Source: Capitella teleta (lineage: Eukaryota > Annelida > Polychaeta > Capitellidae). From it: DNA of 64,000 bases. Shown piece by piece: positions 13,601 to 24,590 of this stretch. The stretch covers positions 105,323-169,322 of the forward strand of contig KB306314.1 in the NCBI GenBank assembly GCA_000328365.1, written 5' to 3'. The notes beneath the pieces are model-generated. The model was not told where the DNA came from and did no database searches. It was given only the letters and a program-made list of their open reading frames with translations. The first letter of the stretch is position 1, and the number at the start of each line of letters is the position of its first letter. A program made the position numbers and the translations under genes.

Positions 13601-16600
13601 TGGAGAAGACATGGAGACCATCTTTACTGGACTGCATCTTGGGCCGAGGTCTGTCTCCAATGCTTTTTGTTCTGGTCTCTCTTTCTGGCGCCTCTTTATG
13701 GTGCGGGGGCGGAGGTGGAGGTGGAGGAGGAGGTGGTGGTGGAGAGGGCGAACAGCGCAATGTTTGCCCTTGTACCACAACCGCGTTGCATCTTTATGCG
13801 CTGATCAATCCGCTTATTGATAATGTCAGCCAATTCTCGAGTTCTCATTCTCGTCGTTGCTTCGATTTCGGTCCTCAATGCGGAGATATGTCGCCATCTT
13901 CTGCCACCAATCCCCCCTCTCCCCCCCGCCTCAGGGTGTTGGGGCTAAATTTAGACCTCGCGCCTCCCGATGTATCTATTCTAATACGATCTTGTGACGT
14001 GAGCGGAGTTCTCGGTGACTGCCGAAAAGCGGCGCTGCAATCAACACATGTGCTGTCAAATAGAATAATGAATGAGATGAGATAGTCACTACAACAGCTT
14101 GCCTCGTGGATGTTTCTTAGCCGAGTAAGACATCACTTGATCCTAATCAAGCGCTGCCACATTCTTAGCATACTTGGAATTCCTTCGCATTCACTTGCGA
14201 AATTGTCTGTATACACGACCTAATTCATTTAACGCTGTTTCGCGTAATATTGCCCCTCTGTTAAATTCATTCTTTTTCGGTGGAAGCTCATATTTAGCGC
14301 GACACTTGGCCTGTGTCACCCAGCGCCGGGGATCGTTAATTTTTCAGAAGTACGGATGAAACACAATGCATGCTCCCTTCCCTTCGTTCGTTATTTGCAC
14401 AGTTCTCGCCACTGAAGGCCAACTTTTGTACACAACATTGAGCCGTGACGCCCCCAGGGCACGGAGTCTCAGCAATTTGACCCCCGGGACAAACGGCTGA
14501 CCATCTCCGTGAATTATTAAACATGTTTCTTCTCGATCGGACTAATATCAGGTCAAAGGGCACTCAGGAGCTATCCTTCGGGTGAGGGTTTCCAAGCAAG
14601 GGAAATAATATAATAAATATGCAGTGAGTGGGAGGGAAAGTTTGTACGAAGTTTGTTGCTCAGGTGAGGACACACAATGGCCCCGAATATAATGATGCGG
14701 TGATTAATTAGCGCCAATTAGCATCTGTTTTTTGCGCTCCAGGTGTGCACTCTCTTTCCTTTTCTCGTTGAGTCTGACCTTGGGACACGTAAGGCTCAGC
14801 TGTATATGTTATGATGTATCTGACCATGGCGATCAGTGACCAGAGTAATCTAGTGGGGGGCGGGCGGGGGCAGCTACAAGGGGATTTATCTCTGATGCAT
14901 GGATCTTTGTCGGAATTCTCAGGTGATGGACGAGTTACCTCGTCGGTGACAAATCCGGCATTTGCACGCTGTGCTACTTGAGTAATTAATGGAAAGAAAT
15001 GCACCCAATAATCTCAAAGAGTCGGGTTTTCTTCTTTTGTTTTTGTCTTTCTTTTTTTTTTTTTTCTGTGCGCGCCTTTTTACCTTGCGAACATTTCTCC
15101 ATTGCTGAAGATTATTCGTCGTGAAAGGTCAAGGGGTCAGCGAGAGTGGAGATGTGGTGCTTGCTTGTTTCGCGATGCAAGTACGGCATGGGCGGTCGCG
15201 ACATGTCGACATCTTGACGAGAGAAGAAGAGTTGAAGAAGAAGAAAAAAAGAAACCCACACACAGCTTGCTTGACCGGAAACTGACCGACACCGTACGAT
15301 AGTCTTGTCATAAGTTGTCAACGCACAAGGCGCGCACCATAAAAAGCAAATCGCGGTCGATGAGAAGACTTTAAAGACGAAGGAATCTCCGAAGTAGCCT
15401 GCAATCAGCCGCGAACTTTGACCCCTCTACCTCTCATACCCGGCTGTAATATCTGGTGCGTCGACTGCTCGGGGTTTTTCCTTCTTGCATCCGTTGTTAA
15501 ACGTTGTTTACCTGCTGACCAAGCAGTCATGTGACCATTCCAATAAAACACATCCTTCGAACAACTGTATATTACACTCATGGAGACGGGCAAGATCTTT
15601 CTTCGGACACTGGTCAACGCTATCGACCATCGGACTCGTCCCGAAGCAGTGTCGTCAACTTCAGAAGCTTCCCTTGATATGAATACCGGTTCAAGCATTT
15701 CCATGGATACCCCAGACTGGACGTCTTCCGGATTAACGGGTTGCGAGCAATGGGATCCGATATGTGAGTTTTTTTGGGGCGCCGCCTTCACACGTGTTTT
15801 TCTATACGTTTTACTACAAGTATACAACGTCTCATAAACGCTGACATTCATCAAACTGGGCGAATTTTTTCTTTACTATAATATGTCGATATAAACGAGC
15901 ATATACTTGAAGTATGCGGGTCCTGCTCCGCGACCTCGTGGCTGCATTCAGGCCTGCATCTCAAGACTCGTGTGCGGTTTCATATAACCCTTTCGTACGT
16001 ATATTGCAATTTTAAACGCACCTATATATATAACGAAGCAGGGTGGCAAGAAATAGGAAGTGGCAGTCACAGTTGACCTGTCTAGTTTTGAATTTTTATA
16101 TTTATAAATAAGGCTATTGTTGTGTGTCTCATAAGTGGGTTGTGTATACGGGTATATTACTCTCAAGTGCTTAGTCGCTGGCAGTCACGTTGAGTACTGA
16201 CGAGAATGCAAAGCCGCCAAGTACTTCCTGTGACCCCATTTGACCCCGCTTCCGTGTGTTTTCGGGGTAGCCATGACGTCATAATGTGGGGTGCTATTTC
16301 CATACGGAATGTCGCCGCCTTCATGCATCGTGATCAAGTATTAGCCACCCTTGGCATATATATACAACATGATTGATCTAACCATCGTTAATCCCCAACA
16401 CTGGGCCTATTGAGCCATCGATCAGTGAGTTACATTTTTATCCTAATTGCTTTAGCCATAGAATGTCTATTTTTGAATGTAAATGCGGTATGCTGTATAA
16501 TGGTGTACCGATAATGACATCCTGTGGATGTTACTATGTTTACGATTGCAATGTAGTGCAAATTTGGGATAAACGAGGGTGCGAGTTTATTGTGGGATGA

Positions 16601-18563
16601 ATTTGAGAAGTATACGGGATGAATGCAGCAGGCCGAATGAGGCTGATTAATCGCTCGCGGGGGAGACACCGGTGCGCCGTGAATTGCATGATCAACCGAT
16701 CACACCTGTGCCATCCACGCACTTCCCCCGTGCAACAATTGCACCCACGGACCCCTCTTGGGATTTCCGTTTCCGGGGGAGGGGTGACTGAGGGGGGGGG
16801 GGGGTCCATCGTGCCTGCGCATGCGTGGTGCCAGGTAGCTTTCACCAAATCGGCATTTTGTGTGCGTGGGTCTATACCAGCATATTGGAGCAGTTTCGTG
16901 TATGCATCGAGACTCATGTTTTTCTCATTTCTCTAATGACATCGCACGGTACTCTCGTGTAATAGATACGTGCTATTTTTTATTCACGTTGCAGAAAAGT
17001 GCCAGCTTGCTGGCAGTCAGCTCTCTGATTGAGCATATAAGCGCTGAGTGTGGGAGGCGGTGGCTTCGCAGTCCCCAAGGAATTCGGATTGCTTCAAGAT
17101 GAAGGGCACACTCCATATTGGGAAGAATCTTTCATTGCCGCCCGAGGGCGTCTCGTTTCGATCCCTTAACTCCCTCAACGACCCTCCACTGACCAGTGTC
17201 CCTCTATTGACCCAGTCACGCCCCTCACCCCTTTGCATGCCATCGATTCCGCTCAGATAATCCACGTCTTATCCCTTGGCCGGCATCCGTTTGGGCCGAA
17301 TCGGGCTTCAGCGGATGAAGCAGCTTTGTACTTTGGGAATATATATATACTTTTAAAGCCACGGAGCTATAGGCAGATATGAATACTGATCTCGACTCCA
17401 ACAGGTGCATGTGTACTTAGCGTGACAGTCATGCGCCATATCTCGATGCAATTCTGGCCACATGTTATGAGTACTAACCCTGGTTGCGTGCCCATGGTGC
17501 TACCATTAAGAATCAGTTCGAAGGAGACCCTCTATTCTATTGTTATCTGTTTACTATCAGTTGTACTTCATTTCCTGCCATATTTTTAGACAACAATCCA
17601 AGTAGTTCATCCATATACTTGTACATTCGATCGAATGTACAATGGTTCTTGGTGCTGCTTTGCTCTCATGTATTTCTTGGCCCAATTGGCAGCGTTTTCA
17701 GACTGCGTGCGTATAAACTGGCTCCTACCCCACAACGCATGTATGCAATCCCTTTTTTTCTCTCTCTCTCCCTTCTGTATACTTCTATTCGCAAATCGCT
17801 CGTCTTTGCGTAATGCAACAGGCCTCTTGAGCTGGATAATTATATTGCGTTGCGGATTCCTTAGTTCGCATGCATATTCCACGTTCATTGAGAGAATCCT
17901 CTTTGATCACGTTTTCAATACAGTCGACTGATTCTCGCACACGTGTCGTATAACCACGTGTGTTTTATTCTTGATTGTCACGCCAATTTACAGTACAAAT
18001 CGTGGATTTACTTTCTATTAATATCTTGTTTTGATTACTGTTTTGCAGACGGTTGCCTTCGACGCTCATCTCAACCCGATACAACTCGAACGACGACCCC
18101 GAGTATGGACGAAGATCCCTTCCGAAGTCCGACGCCAATCTCGTCACACAGATATCCTTGCGCACAGGAGGAAATAGAACAAGCGCAATGCCTGAACGGG
18201 GGAACATGTTATGCCATTGAAATAAGTCGGAAACGAGAAGCCATCTGCAAGTACGTACCCTCCGGCAGAACCCATAATTTTTCCCTGCCCCACCCCTCAA
18301 TGAGATCCGTTACGCGTCATTGATTCTCCATTCATATCCACGTGTTGCACTTCCGCCGGGTGCGGGTCAATCCGCGGGGGGTGCGGACCCCTTCATTGTG
18401 TGATCGATGGATATCAGATCGGCTACGGCTGAGCTCCATAAGAATGCAATCAGACCTATAGCCATGCTAAAAGGCAAGAATGGGCTATAAATAGCCAAGC
18501 TCCAATGAATAATACAAGCCGACCGCTTGCGCACAAAAAAACATCCAATACGTGATTTTTCTC

Positions 18564-18597
<34 letters not shown>

Positions 18598-21500
18598 CGT
18601 GGGCGATTTCGTCTTGGCTGTTCATCTCTGGAGACATGCGTGCTGTTATCGCGTAACACCAAAGCACCTGAGGGCATCGCAGCAGCAGCCTATGACTGCG
18701 ATAATCTGGCTTTGATCTGCGAGATCTCAGGTGCGAAATGCCTCCAGGGGCCTCTAATGAGAGTGTCCGCGCAAAACTGCTCGGAGCAATGTTTGTGGCA
18801 GCCGAGTGACAGGGATTAAGTCTGGAGATTCAATGCGGCCCTGTTCCGTTCAGATGGAGCTGATCCCGCGATCCGAGCATGCTGCCAATGACGCTGATTC
18901 CTTCTGTCTTCTGATTAAATGCTAACGTTCTCCTCTTATGTTGTAGCTGCCCTCCGGAGTGGGTGGGAACTCGCTGTGAAGAAGGCTACATCGACCCTGA
19001 TATCCGTGAGTTTAACTTTTTGTCGTATTTGATATAATCTTCGCTGTTGTTGTACTTGTAATCGTGTGTTAATTAAGTGACACCGTGTGATTCCTCATTA
19101 ACAGCCAATTCAGGGTCGTGGTTTAACCGGCTCACACCTGCGCAATACCGGCTGCTCAGTGTGTCATCTTCGCACTTCCGGTCCAGACTGAGGTCTCGGC
19201 GATCCTGGTCCCAAATCTTCAACCTTAGGAAATCCACTGCCCAACTTCCCTCTAGGCAATTAGTATCATCAACGTCACCAAAATACCTGTGTAAGACCCA
19301 GCTCAGAGCATGGGATCAAGGACACCCTGGCAAGGCAGGACCTGCGTCCCACAAACCCCAAACCCCCGCGCTGAGCTTTCATTGAAAGATGGTGTTTTGC
19401 GCTCTCAGCCCGTCCCCACAAAACGTCTCTCCTTCCCGTCGCATTTCCTGCAGAGTGCATCGAAGGAACGCTACCTGCCAAAACCCTCGCATGACACACC
19501 CTCCCCCCCCTCACTCCCTTCTTCCCCGGAGCACGTGAAGGGATCCTGGTTGTCCTCTTTAAATGTCAGAAATCTCCTCAAAAGTTCTGTGTCGATATTT
19601 TCTCCAGCCTGTCATCTTCTGTTTTGTCTTCTTTCAGTCGGCTTAACAGAAGACAACATGCGCACTGCTAGCATTGCCGCTGGAGTCAGCGTCTGCATAC
19701 TGGTCATCTTTGTGCTTCTCTTAGCCATCTATGTTTATCTACGGTGAGTGCGTGGCCTTGGGTCATCTTCCCATTTCTGAAATGAGGAAGTCCACCTAGT
19801 TTTGATTTTAGTTTTTTTTTTATATAAATATAACCCTAATGCTGAGTACCAACAGCAACTGTTGAGAGTACAGAACAAGAGAGATCATAAAAACTGCCTT
19901 GCGTGACTTCCTCATATAATTATAATGTGCAGATACCTTGATCTCTATGCAAGATGCAGTATAAATATATCACAAGTATCGCAGAACTCTTTAGCGACTG
20001 AAGAAATATTCGTGTTGCAATATCTCGATTTGATTAATGCTTCAACTGTCTGCTGTTTGTTGTATAGCTCTTAAATGATAGTACCTGTATACCAAGCCTG
20101 TATATTGCTTGACAAGCCTGCGGTTACGTAATACTGTAGGGCTCGCGAGTGCTATGTCAGTGTAGATGTCAAATTTTCGTTGGCATTTTCCTTTCCAGAC
20201 GTCTTCTTACTTCGTGGCACTTTTCATTTCTTTTCCATTTCAACAACATCTTTTATTAACAACCCATTTTCTCTTTCAACTATCTCTTGGTTAACACGAC
20301 CGGCGATTCGTTAATTTACAGGTATAAACGCAAGCAACGCTTGTTAGCCGACCACGAGTTCGAGGCGACAGCAGACGAACTCTACCGTCGACCGTTCAGC
20401 AAACGGTCGTCCATTGTCGAGAGTCTGTCTCGACCTGGTTCTCTGCGACGTGGTGGGGTGGGTTTCAATCGCTGTTGTATGGTGTGGCTATGTCAATATA
20501 TGCATGCTTGGTGTTATCGATGTTGTATTAGCTTGTATTCTAAATAGCACACATGCTTTTGATGTTCATGGATCTTCCTTGTTTTTTTTTTTTCGGTTTT
20601 GGGCCAATAGGAAAACATCCCGCCCCTATAACAGCGCTTGTGTCGAGGATTCTACGCATCATAGAGAAGTCAGTGTACGGCTCTATGATGAAAATAAGTA
20701 TAAGGTGAGTGTCTTGGTTGCTGGCAATTTTATCTTCGCACCGTTTCATCTCATCTTCAAGTCATTAGTTCAATAGCTTCGACTTGGGTGGTATGCATAC
20801 ACTGCTGTAATTAGCTGACAGGTCTTTAAAGTCGAAAGTATATCACTGTTATGGGAACGATACGGAATTTTATGGATAGATGAAACGGCTGCACTTAACG
20901 GTCTCTAGAAAACACGAATTTTAACTAACACGAATGGCATTTATTTGGCGAGGTGAGTTTGCGGTGCTGGGGTGACTTTATGCTTCAGTTTACATTTCGT
21001 TCTTTTGTTGAAGTTTGTAAAGACTGTTAATTAATGCCGTAATTGTACCCATTGTTAATTACGCCACAGGTAACCTTTGTTTGTCATGCATGTTATTGTG
21101 CAAATGTTTCCTGTTACCTTTTATTTTGGGTCTGAAATTAACAGTCCATGTGAGTGTCCATTTCACCTTGTTTTCCTTTTTTTTGTTATCCCAGAACTCC
21201 CCTATTCACGAAGGTGGCGACATCAACATGAATGAATTGATGAGCAATGGGCGGAGGTTTGTGTGCACTGAAACTATGACAAGGATCTTCAATTATAGCT
21301 GCACTAACCAATATAACATAGAAAAATCTTGATGCTTGATTACTGGAACGGTCAGCGGATTAGCGAGACTTCCTGTTGCTCTGCTGCCTATGGCAGAGAG
21401 TTGGGCATTCACCAATAAGCAGGCCGATTATCCTACGCTTCCGAAAGGCTCCCCAAAAATAGCTCTTATTTCTTGATTGCTGTCTCTTCGGTGGCTTTCC

Positions 21501-23073
21501 AAACAGCTCGTCCTTGCGGCTGCTTCCACGGGTTAAAGGGTCATCTGCACACGTTGGCCGCACGTCTTGAATGCGCAATGTTGCTTATATGCAGCTCATG
21601 CCGCCTCACAAGACGCCCTCAGACAATCTGACATTTCGTCTTCTGACATTTTGCCGAATTCGCTAGTGCTGTGACTGTTGATCCGGCATTTAGCGGCAGC
21701 CAGTCCAGACTATTAGCAGCCGCGGTCAGGTGTTATCGCCCACGGCCGTCAAAGGCGACGACTAATTCTGCTCATTAACCGCCTGGCTAAGTGGTCGTGG
21801 TTCCTTTGCCAATTACAGCCCATTGCTACCGCGTACCCACCACTTGAGGGACCCTTGGTCATTCGACTCAACACCGTGTATTTTATGCACTTCCTGGGCA
21901 AGTACAGATATTACATGCCCACACCTACACGCGGCGCTGAATCCACACTTAAACTGCGCAGGGCCTTTCTGCCTTCAGCACCCCTTTATATAGAAACCCC
22001 ATTTCTATTCCCGATCCTGTGTCGCTTTTCCCAGAATTCACCGCCTATCTCTGCGAATAAAAGCTTTGCTGGCCGACAAGAGGCGTCCCGAGCACCGCTA
22101 TCGTGAGTAAAGGGTCGGGCGACAGGGGCTTAGGGCACGAGACCCGACGCCGACTCCGAGGGGGTGTAATGAGGAGTGGGGGTGTTGGGCCACCCCCAGT
22201 CTCAGGGGTGAGTCAGGGGGGAAACTGTTGTGTAATAATCGCTCGCGTTCTTGGACGCTGCGTGAAATGTAGGTCATCCGTTGACACCAAAAGCACATTT
22301 GACGCGAAATCAAATCAAGGCCATTGCAGCACTCGCGCTTGGAATCCCTGAGGGGAATTTCTGCTGTCAATTTCATCCATTGATTTAATGTACATGAAAT
22401 CAACCTCATCTATCATTCCACTATTCAATGGTCTTATTATTACAATAGCTGATTTCGTCTTTTATTAAAACTTGGCTTTGTTGCGGATCTGATGGCGTGT
22501 GCATGCTCTGTTGGCTAAATAGCGAAGACGAAACCGCGTCTGCTTTGTACATATATAACACCAGTTCTAATTCTAACTTTTACTGAATCGGCTATACACC
22601 TCCTCCGCTTCGACAATTAATTCCTTTTATGGCCTTCTCTCGGTGTTACATGTTTCTTTAATTCTCAATTATATCATAAGTTGCAACTCCGATCTTTTCA
22701 TGTACAGTAATTTTATATTTTTATAGTTAATACATTTAACTACTTCGATTTCAACACTCATAAATTTCAACCAGACTAAATAAAGATTTCTCTTTCACAG
22801 CAAACCAATGGCAAAGAAGGCTCCACCTTTGGCAGAGGCGGAGGACCTGGAGGAGGAGACGGACGAAGGTCCAACCAGGCCACTGACCAAATCGATGTCC
22901 TCTTAGCCAGTTCGCTGGAAGCTTCAGCACTGCCCACCAAACAGCCGTTGCTGCCCGATACTGACCCCCTGGCCACCGCCATACTTGCCCCGCGGCGTCC
23001 GTCAATCAATTGTGCCGCTGAACCAGACGCCGCCTCGCAGCGTTCGCGCCCGACACCATCTCTTCTGCTATAG
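10660..23073 (+). CDS. Spitz/TGF-alpha-like transmembrane EGF ligand
   Basis: Proposed exons: 10660-10783 (ATG in a 5' exon beginning 10628), 18049-18250, 18947-19005, 19638-19743, 20322-20457, 20611-20704 (uncertain), 21195-21256 (optional) and 22801 onward. Exon 1 encodes a Thr/Pro-rich head and a hydrophobic stretch (WLQLLVLGPAMFGV) that fits a signal peptide. Exons 2-3 encode one EGF domain with cysteine spacing 9-5-12-1-8, close to Spitz and neuregulin, including CLNGGTC and GTRC. Exon 4 encodes a short stalk, the motif ASIAAG and a transmembrane helix. Exons 5-8 give a basic cytoplasmic tail. By family, such proteins are membrane-tethered growth factors for the EGF receptor that are freed by rhomboid proteases. 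Junctions 1-2, 2-3, 3-4 and 4-5 all keep frame. The 5-6 junction loses frame by one base as drawn, so the tail is unsettled. Likely AATAAA signals: 23907, 24130 and 24579. Confidence 0.82.
11327..11404. repeat. 78-bp unit with 13-bp inverted ends (MITE-like)
   Basis: TGCGTTATGATTA at 11327-11339 is repeated as its exact reverse complement at 11392-11404. The ends enclose 52 bases of unrelated sequence. No clear target-site duplication is seen. It may be a tiny non-autonomous element or simply two opposed copies of the recurring word. Confidence 0.5.
15580..15763 (+). CDS. Possible alternative first coding exon of the EGF ligand gene
   Basis: This is an ATG-initiated open stretch of 61 codons plus one base, ending at a strong donor (T|gtgagt). 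It ends in phase 1, exactly what the EGF exon at 18049 needs; joining them would create a Tyr codon. The peptide (begins METGKIFLRTLV, ends CEQWDPI) is Ser/Thr-rich and has no signal peptide, so this isoform would differ in how its N-terminus enters the secretory pathway. A TATA-like CATAAAAAG lies near 15338. The antisense strand is also open over this stretch, which weakens the case, and a phase match has a one-in-three chance of being luck. Confidence 0.33.
18049..18250 (+). CDS. EGF ligand exon 2: pro-region and first part of EGF domain
   Basis: The acceptor ttttgcag and donor CAA|gtacgt are both strong. It enters in phase 1 and leaves in phase 2. It encodes a Ser/Thr/Pro-rich linker followed by the first four cysteines of the EGF domain: Cys, nine residues, CLNGGTC, twelve residues, Cys. 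The fifth and sixth cysteines are on the next exon. Confidence 0.88.
18947..19005 (+). CDS. EGF ligand exon 3: end of EGF domain
   Basis: This 59-base exon (acceptor ttgtag, donor C|gtgagt) encodes the CPPEWVGTRC segment that closes the EGF fold, then an acidic stalk start (EEGYIDPDI). Phase 2 in and phase 1 out match its neighbours. Splitting an EGF domain between the fourth and fifth cysteines is a known intron position in ErbB-ligand genes. Confidence 0.88.
19105..19290 (+). CDS. Candidate cassette exon in the juxtamembrane stalk
   Basis: The acceptor (ttcctcattaacag) and donor (T|gtaaga) bound a 186-base open stretch that enters and leaves in phase 1, the phase of the exon 3/exon 4 junction. 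Inclusion would add 62 residues between the EGF domain and the membrane helix without changing frame. The insert is rich in Ser and Arg (for example RSRLRSRRSWS), with dibasic sites where a protease could cut. If the donor is skipped, the frame stays open until a TGA at 19383-19385, which would give a form without the membrane segment. Confidence 0.42.
19638..19743 (+). CDS. EGF ligand exon 4: stalk and transmembrane helix
   Basis: Acceptor cttctttcag, donor CG|gtgagt, phase 1 to 2. It encodes a short stalk (GLTEDNMRT), then ASIAAG leading into a hydrophobic run of about 22 residues ending YVYLR. Drosophila Spitz carries ASIASGA at the same place, and that motif is what rhomboid proteases recognise. 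A basic stop-transfer (RYKRKQR) follows on the next exon, giving type I topology. Confidence 0.88.
20322..20457 (+). CDS. EGF ligand exon 5: start of cytoplasmic tail
   Basis: Acceptor ttaatttacag, phase 2 in. It encodes the basic stop-transfer YKRKQR, then an acidic stretch and a Ser/Arg-rich region (SKRSSIVESLSRPGSLRR). The best donor is GGG|gtgggt at 20458, leaving phase 0. Other GT positions nearby give phase 1; none gives the phase 2 needed by exon 6 as drawn. Confidence 0.75.
20611..20704 (+). CDS. EGF ligand exon 6 (boundaries uncertain)
   Basis: The acceptor (gggccaatag) and strong donor (AAG|gtgagt) bound 94 bases. The frame leading in phase 0 to exons 7 and 8 reads KTSRPYNSACVEDSTHH and ends LYDENKYK, but needs phase 2 from exon 5, which its best donor does not provide. 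Using an internal acceptor (gtcgag, exon from 20648) gives a 57-base exon that keeps frame. Skipping it also keeps frame. Confidence 0.5.
21195..21256 (+). CDS. EGF ligand exon 7 (optional, switches C-terminal frame)
   Basis: The 62-base exon (acceptor ttatcccag, donor CGGAG|gtttgt) reads NSPIHEGGDINMNELMSNGR in phase 0 and leaves in phase 2. Because 62 is not a multiple of three, including or skipping it changes which frame of exon 8 is read. Confidence 0.6.
21257..22800 (+). other. Last intron of the EGF ligand gene
   Basis: This is a 1.5-kb intron. It contains GC-richer sequence at 21.4-22.3 kb, including several G runs near 22165-22220. No further exon with matching splice phases was found. 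Confidence 0.5.
22801..23073 (+). CDS. EGF ligand terminal exon, open in two frames
   Basis: The acceptor is tttctctttcacag. Entered in phase 2 from exon 7 it reads SKPMAKKAPPLAEAEDLEEE and stops at 22904-22906 after about 35 residues. Entered in phase 0 from exon 5 or 6 it reads 90 codons, Gly-rich first and then with stretches such as IDVLLASSLEASALP, and stops at 23071-23073. The second frame looks the more protein-like over its length. Both are listed because the upstream splice pattern is not settled. Confidence 0.65.
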   Translation, partial: QTNGKEGSTFGRGGGPGGGDGRRSNQATDQIDVLLASSLEASALPTKQPLLPDTDPLATAILAPRRPSINCAAEPDAASQRSRPTPSLLL

Positions 23074-24590
23074 CGGCCGGCAGTCACCTTTGTTGAACTC
23101 TGCGAGGACCGGAAGTGCTGCGGACTCCTTTTGTCACATGTTGTTTTGTTATTTATGCATGACGTACGCGAGTGGGTGAGGGTGTGCATGCATGTTTGTG
23201 TTTGCGACATATACACTCTTTGAGTATTTATAATATTGAGTATATTAGGTGTAGTTTTCTTTGTGTAGACTGCTTCGTGCTTGGTTTAGAGAAGTCTATT
23301 TTAAAAATTTAAATTGGCATCACCACTTCATGCTGCTGTCCTACATTTGAAAATTCAAATTGTATAACCGTCGAAAATGTAGCTGTATTGATACGGCGCT
23401 ATATGACAAATTTATTGTAGTTTATCAACAGGTCTCTCTTGTCTGTGATGTAAAAGCGGCGGATTATGAAACAGATCGGCTCAGAATACGCACACTGCTA
23501 TCTCCTTATTATCGCTCCCTCGAATCCTCATAACGTGGAATATCGATCGATTCTGAGTGTTTAAACTCACGATCCTCCGGCTATTGTGACTTCCATATAT
23601 TGAATTACTAGCTAATCTCACTGCTCTAGGAAGGAGTGGTGTCAACAGACAGCCTCACCTCGCATTTCCCGTTTGCTGTGTAGCCGGTTGACTTCTTGAA
23701 TATTCTCCCGCCTTTTTCTCACTTCCTGTCTGCCTGGTGTATCATTGCGCCTGGTTTGAACCGACGATTAATCTCCTTCCAAAAATTATGTTTCTTAAAT
23801 ATTATATATTTATGAGCTGTTACTTATGTGTACGTATATTTTTGTCTCCTCTGAATTGTTATACGTGGCATTTTTATAATATTGGTCAACTTTTTTTTTT
23901 ACGCAGAATAAAAACTACGAAAAAAAAAAACTGAAAAAAAAGAGCCAGCGCTTGAAATATTCTGAACTTGAATTAGTGTATTCTCCAAATTTATCTTATA
24001 TTATGTGGCATTTGTTTTTCTTATGTTATTTTTGTTCTCTATTTTTTTTTTTTTTTTTTTTTTTTTTTCGTTGTTGTTGTTAACTTAAGACTGTCTCGTA
24101 CTTTATCGTCGTAGGGGCCAACCATTGAAAATAAAAGTTCTGTAGGGCAACATTCCATGATCGTACTCTGTTCTACCTCATTCTATGGTGGCCGTTGTGA
24201 CTCAGCAACTTTTTAAATGGTTGAACAGACTGGGGTAATGTTGTCTCATGTGATCAAATTGTATCTGGTGCTGCGCTGTATAATTCTTTATTTCTCTCTC
24301 TCCTTTTTTTTTTCTATGAACAAATTGTTTTTTTTTTTTTCTTGCAGTTGTTAAAACAAATAAGACAAGCAATGGGTTATCACACAAAATTATTGGGCAG
24401 ATTCTCTTCGCGATCACATAACTAGAAGTTTCATCTAATAAAACGAAAAACATCTTTGTATATGTGTCAAGAATAAGTTTAATCTTATCTTTTTTTTGAA
24501 TGTTAATATGTAAGAGCATTTATAAATATTAAGTATAAAGGCTAATCCCTACTCTTTACCCTTACTTGTTGTCGCGTGAATAAAAGAATA
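23074..24590 (+). other. Likely 3' untranslated region of the EGF ligand gene
   Basis: No ORF of note. AATAAA signals lie at 23907-23912, 24130-24135 and 24579-24584, so one or more polyadenylation sites between about 23.93 and 24.61 kb are plausible. T homopolymers (24041-24068 and 24305-24340) interrupt the stretch. Confidence 0.45.

Larger units (their letters stand above)
10784..18048 (+). other. First coding intron of the EGF ligand gene (7.3 kb)
   Basis: The intron runs from a gtacgt donor to a ttttgcag acceptor. It holds GC-rich patches at 12.0-15.5 kb, a Gly-coding GGA/GGT simple tract (13704-13746), G runs at 14853-14870 and 16775-16803, three exact [A/G]CGTTATGAT words (11328, 11394 and 12095) and a possible alternative first exon at 15580. 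Several long ORFs in the GC-rich part appear on both strands at once and look like composition effects. Confidence 0.5.

Noticed and set aside
13489-14085. 198-codon plus-strand ORF with a Gly run
   Set aside because: The Gly run comes from a GGA/GGT simple tract, overlapping ORFs are open on both strands, and no domain or splice sites support it. It lies in an intron of the ligand gene.
15405-15854. 149-codon minus-strand ORF
   Set aside because: It is antisense to the candidate exon at 15580, which has an ATG and a strong donor; the minus frame shows no domain.
19310-19747. Unspliced 145-codon ORF running into the transmembrane exon
   Set aside because: A strong acceptor at 19637 and the phase of exon 3 show that the upstream part is intron.
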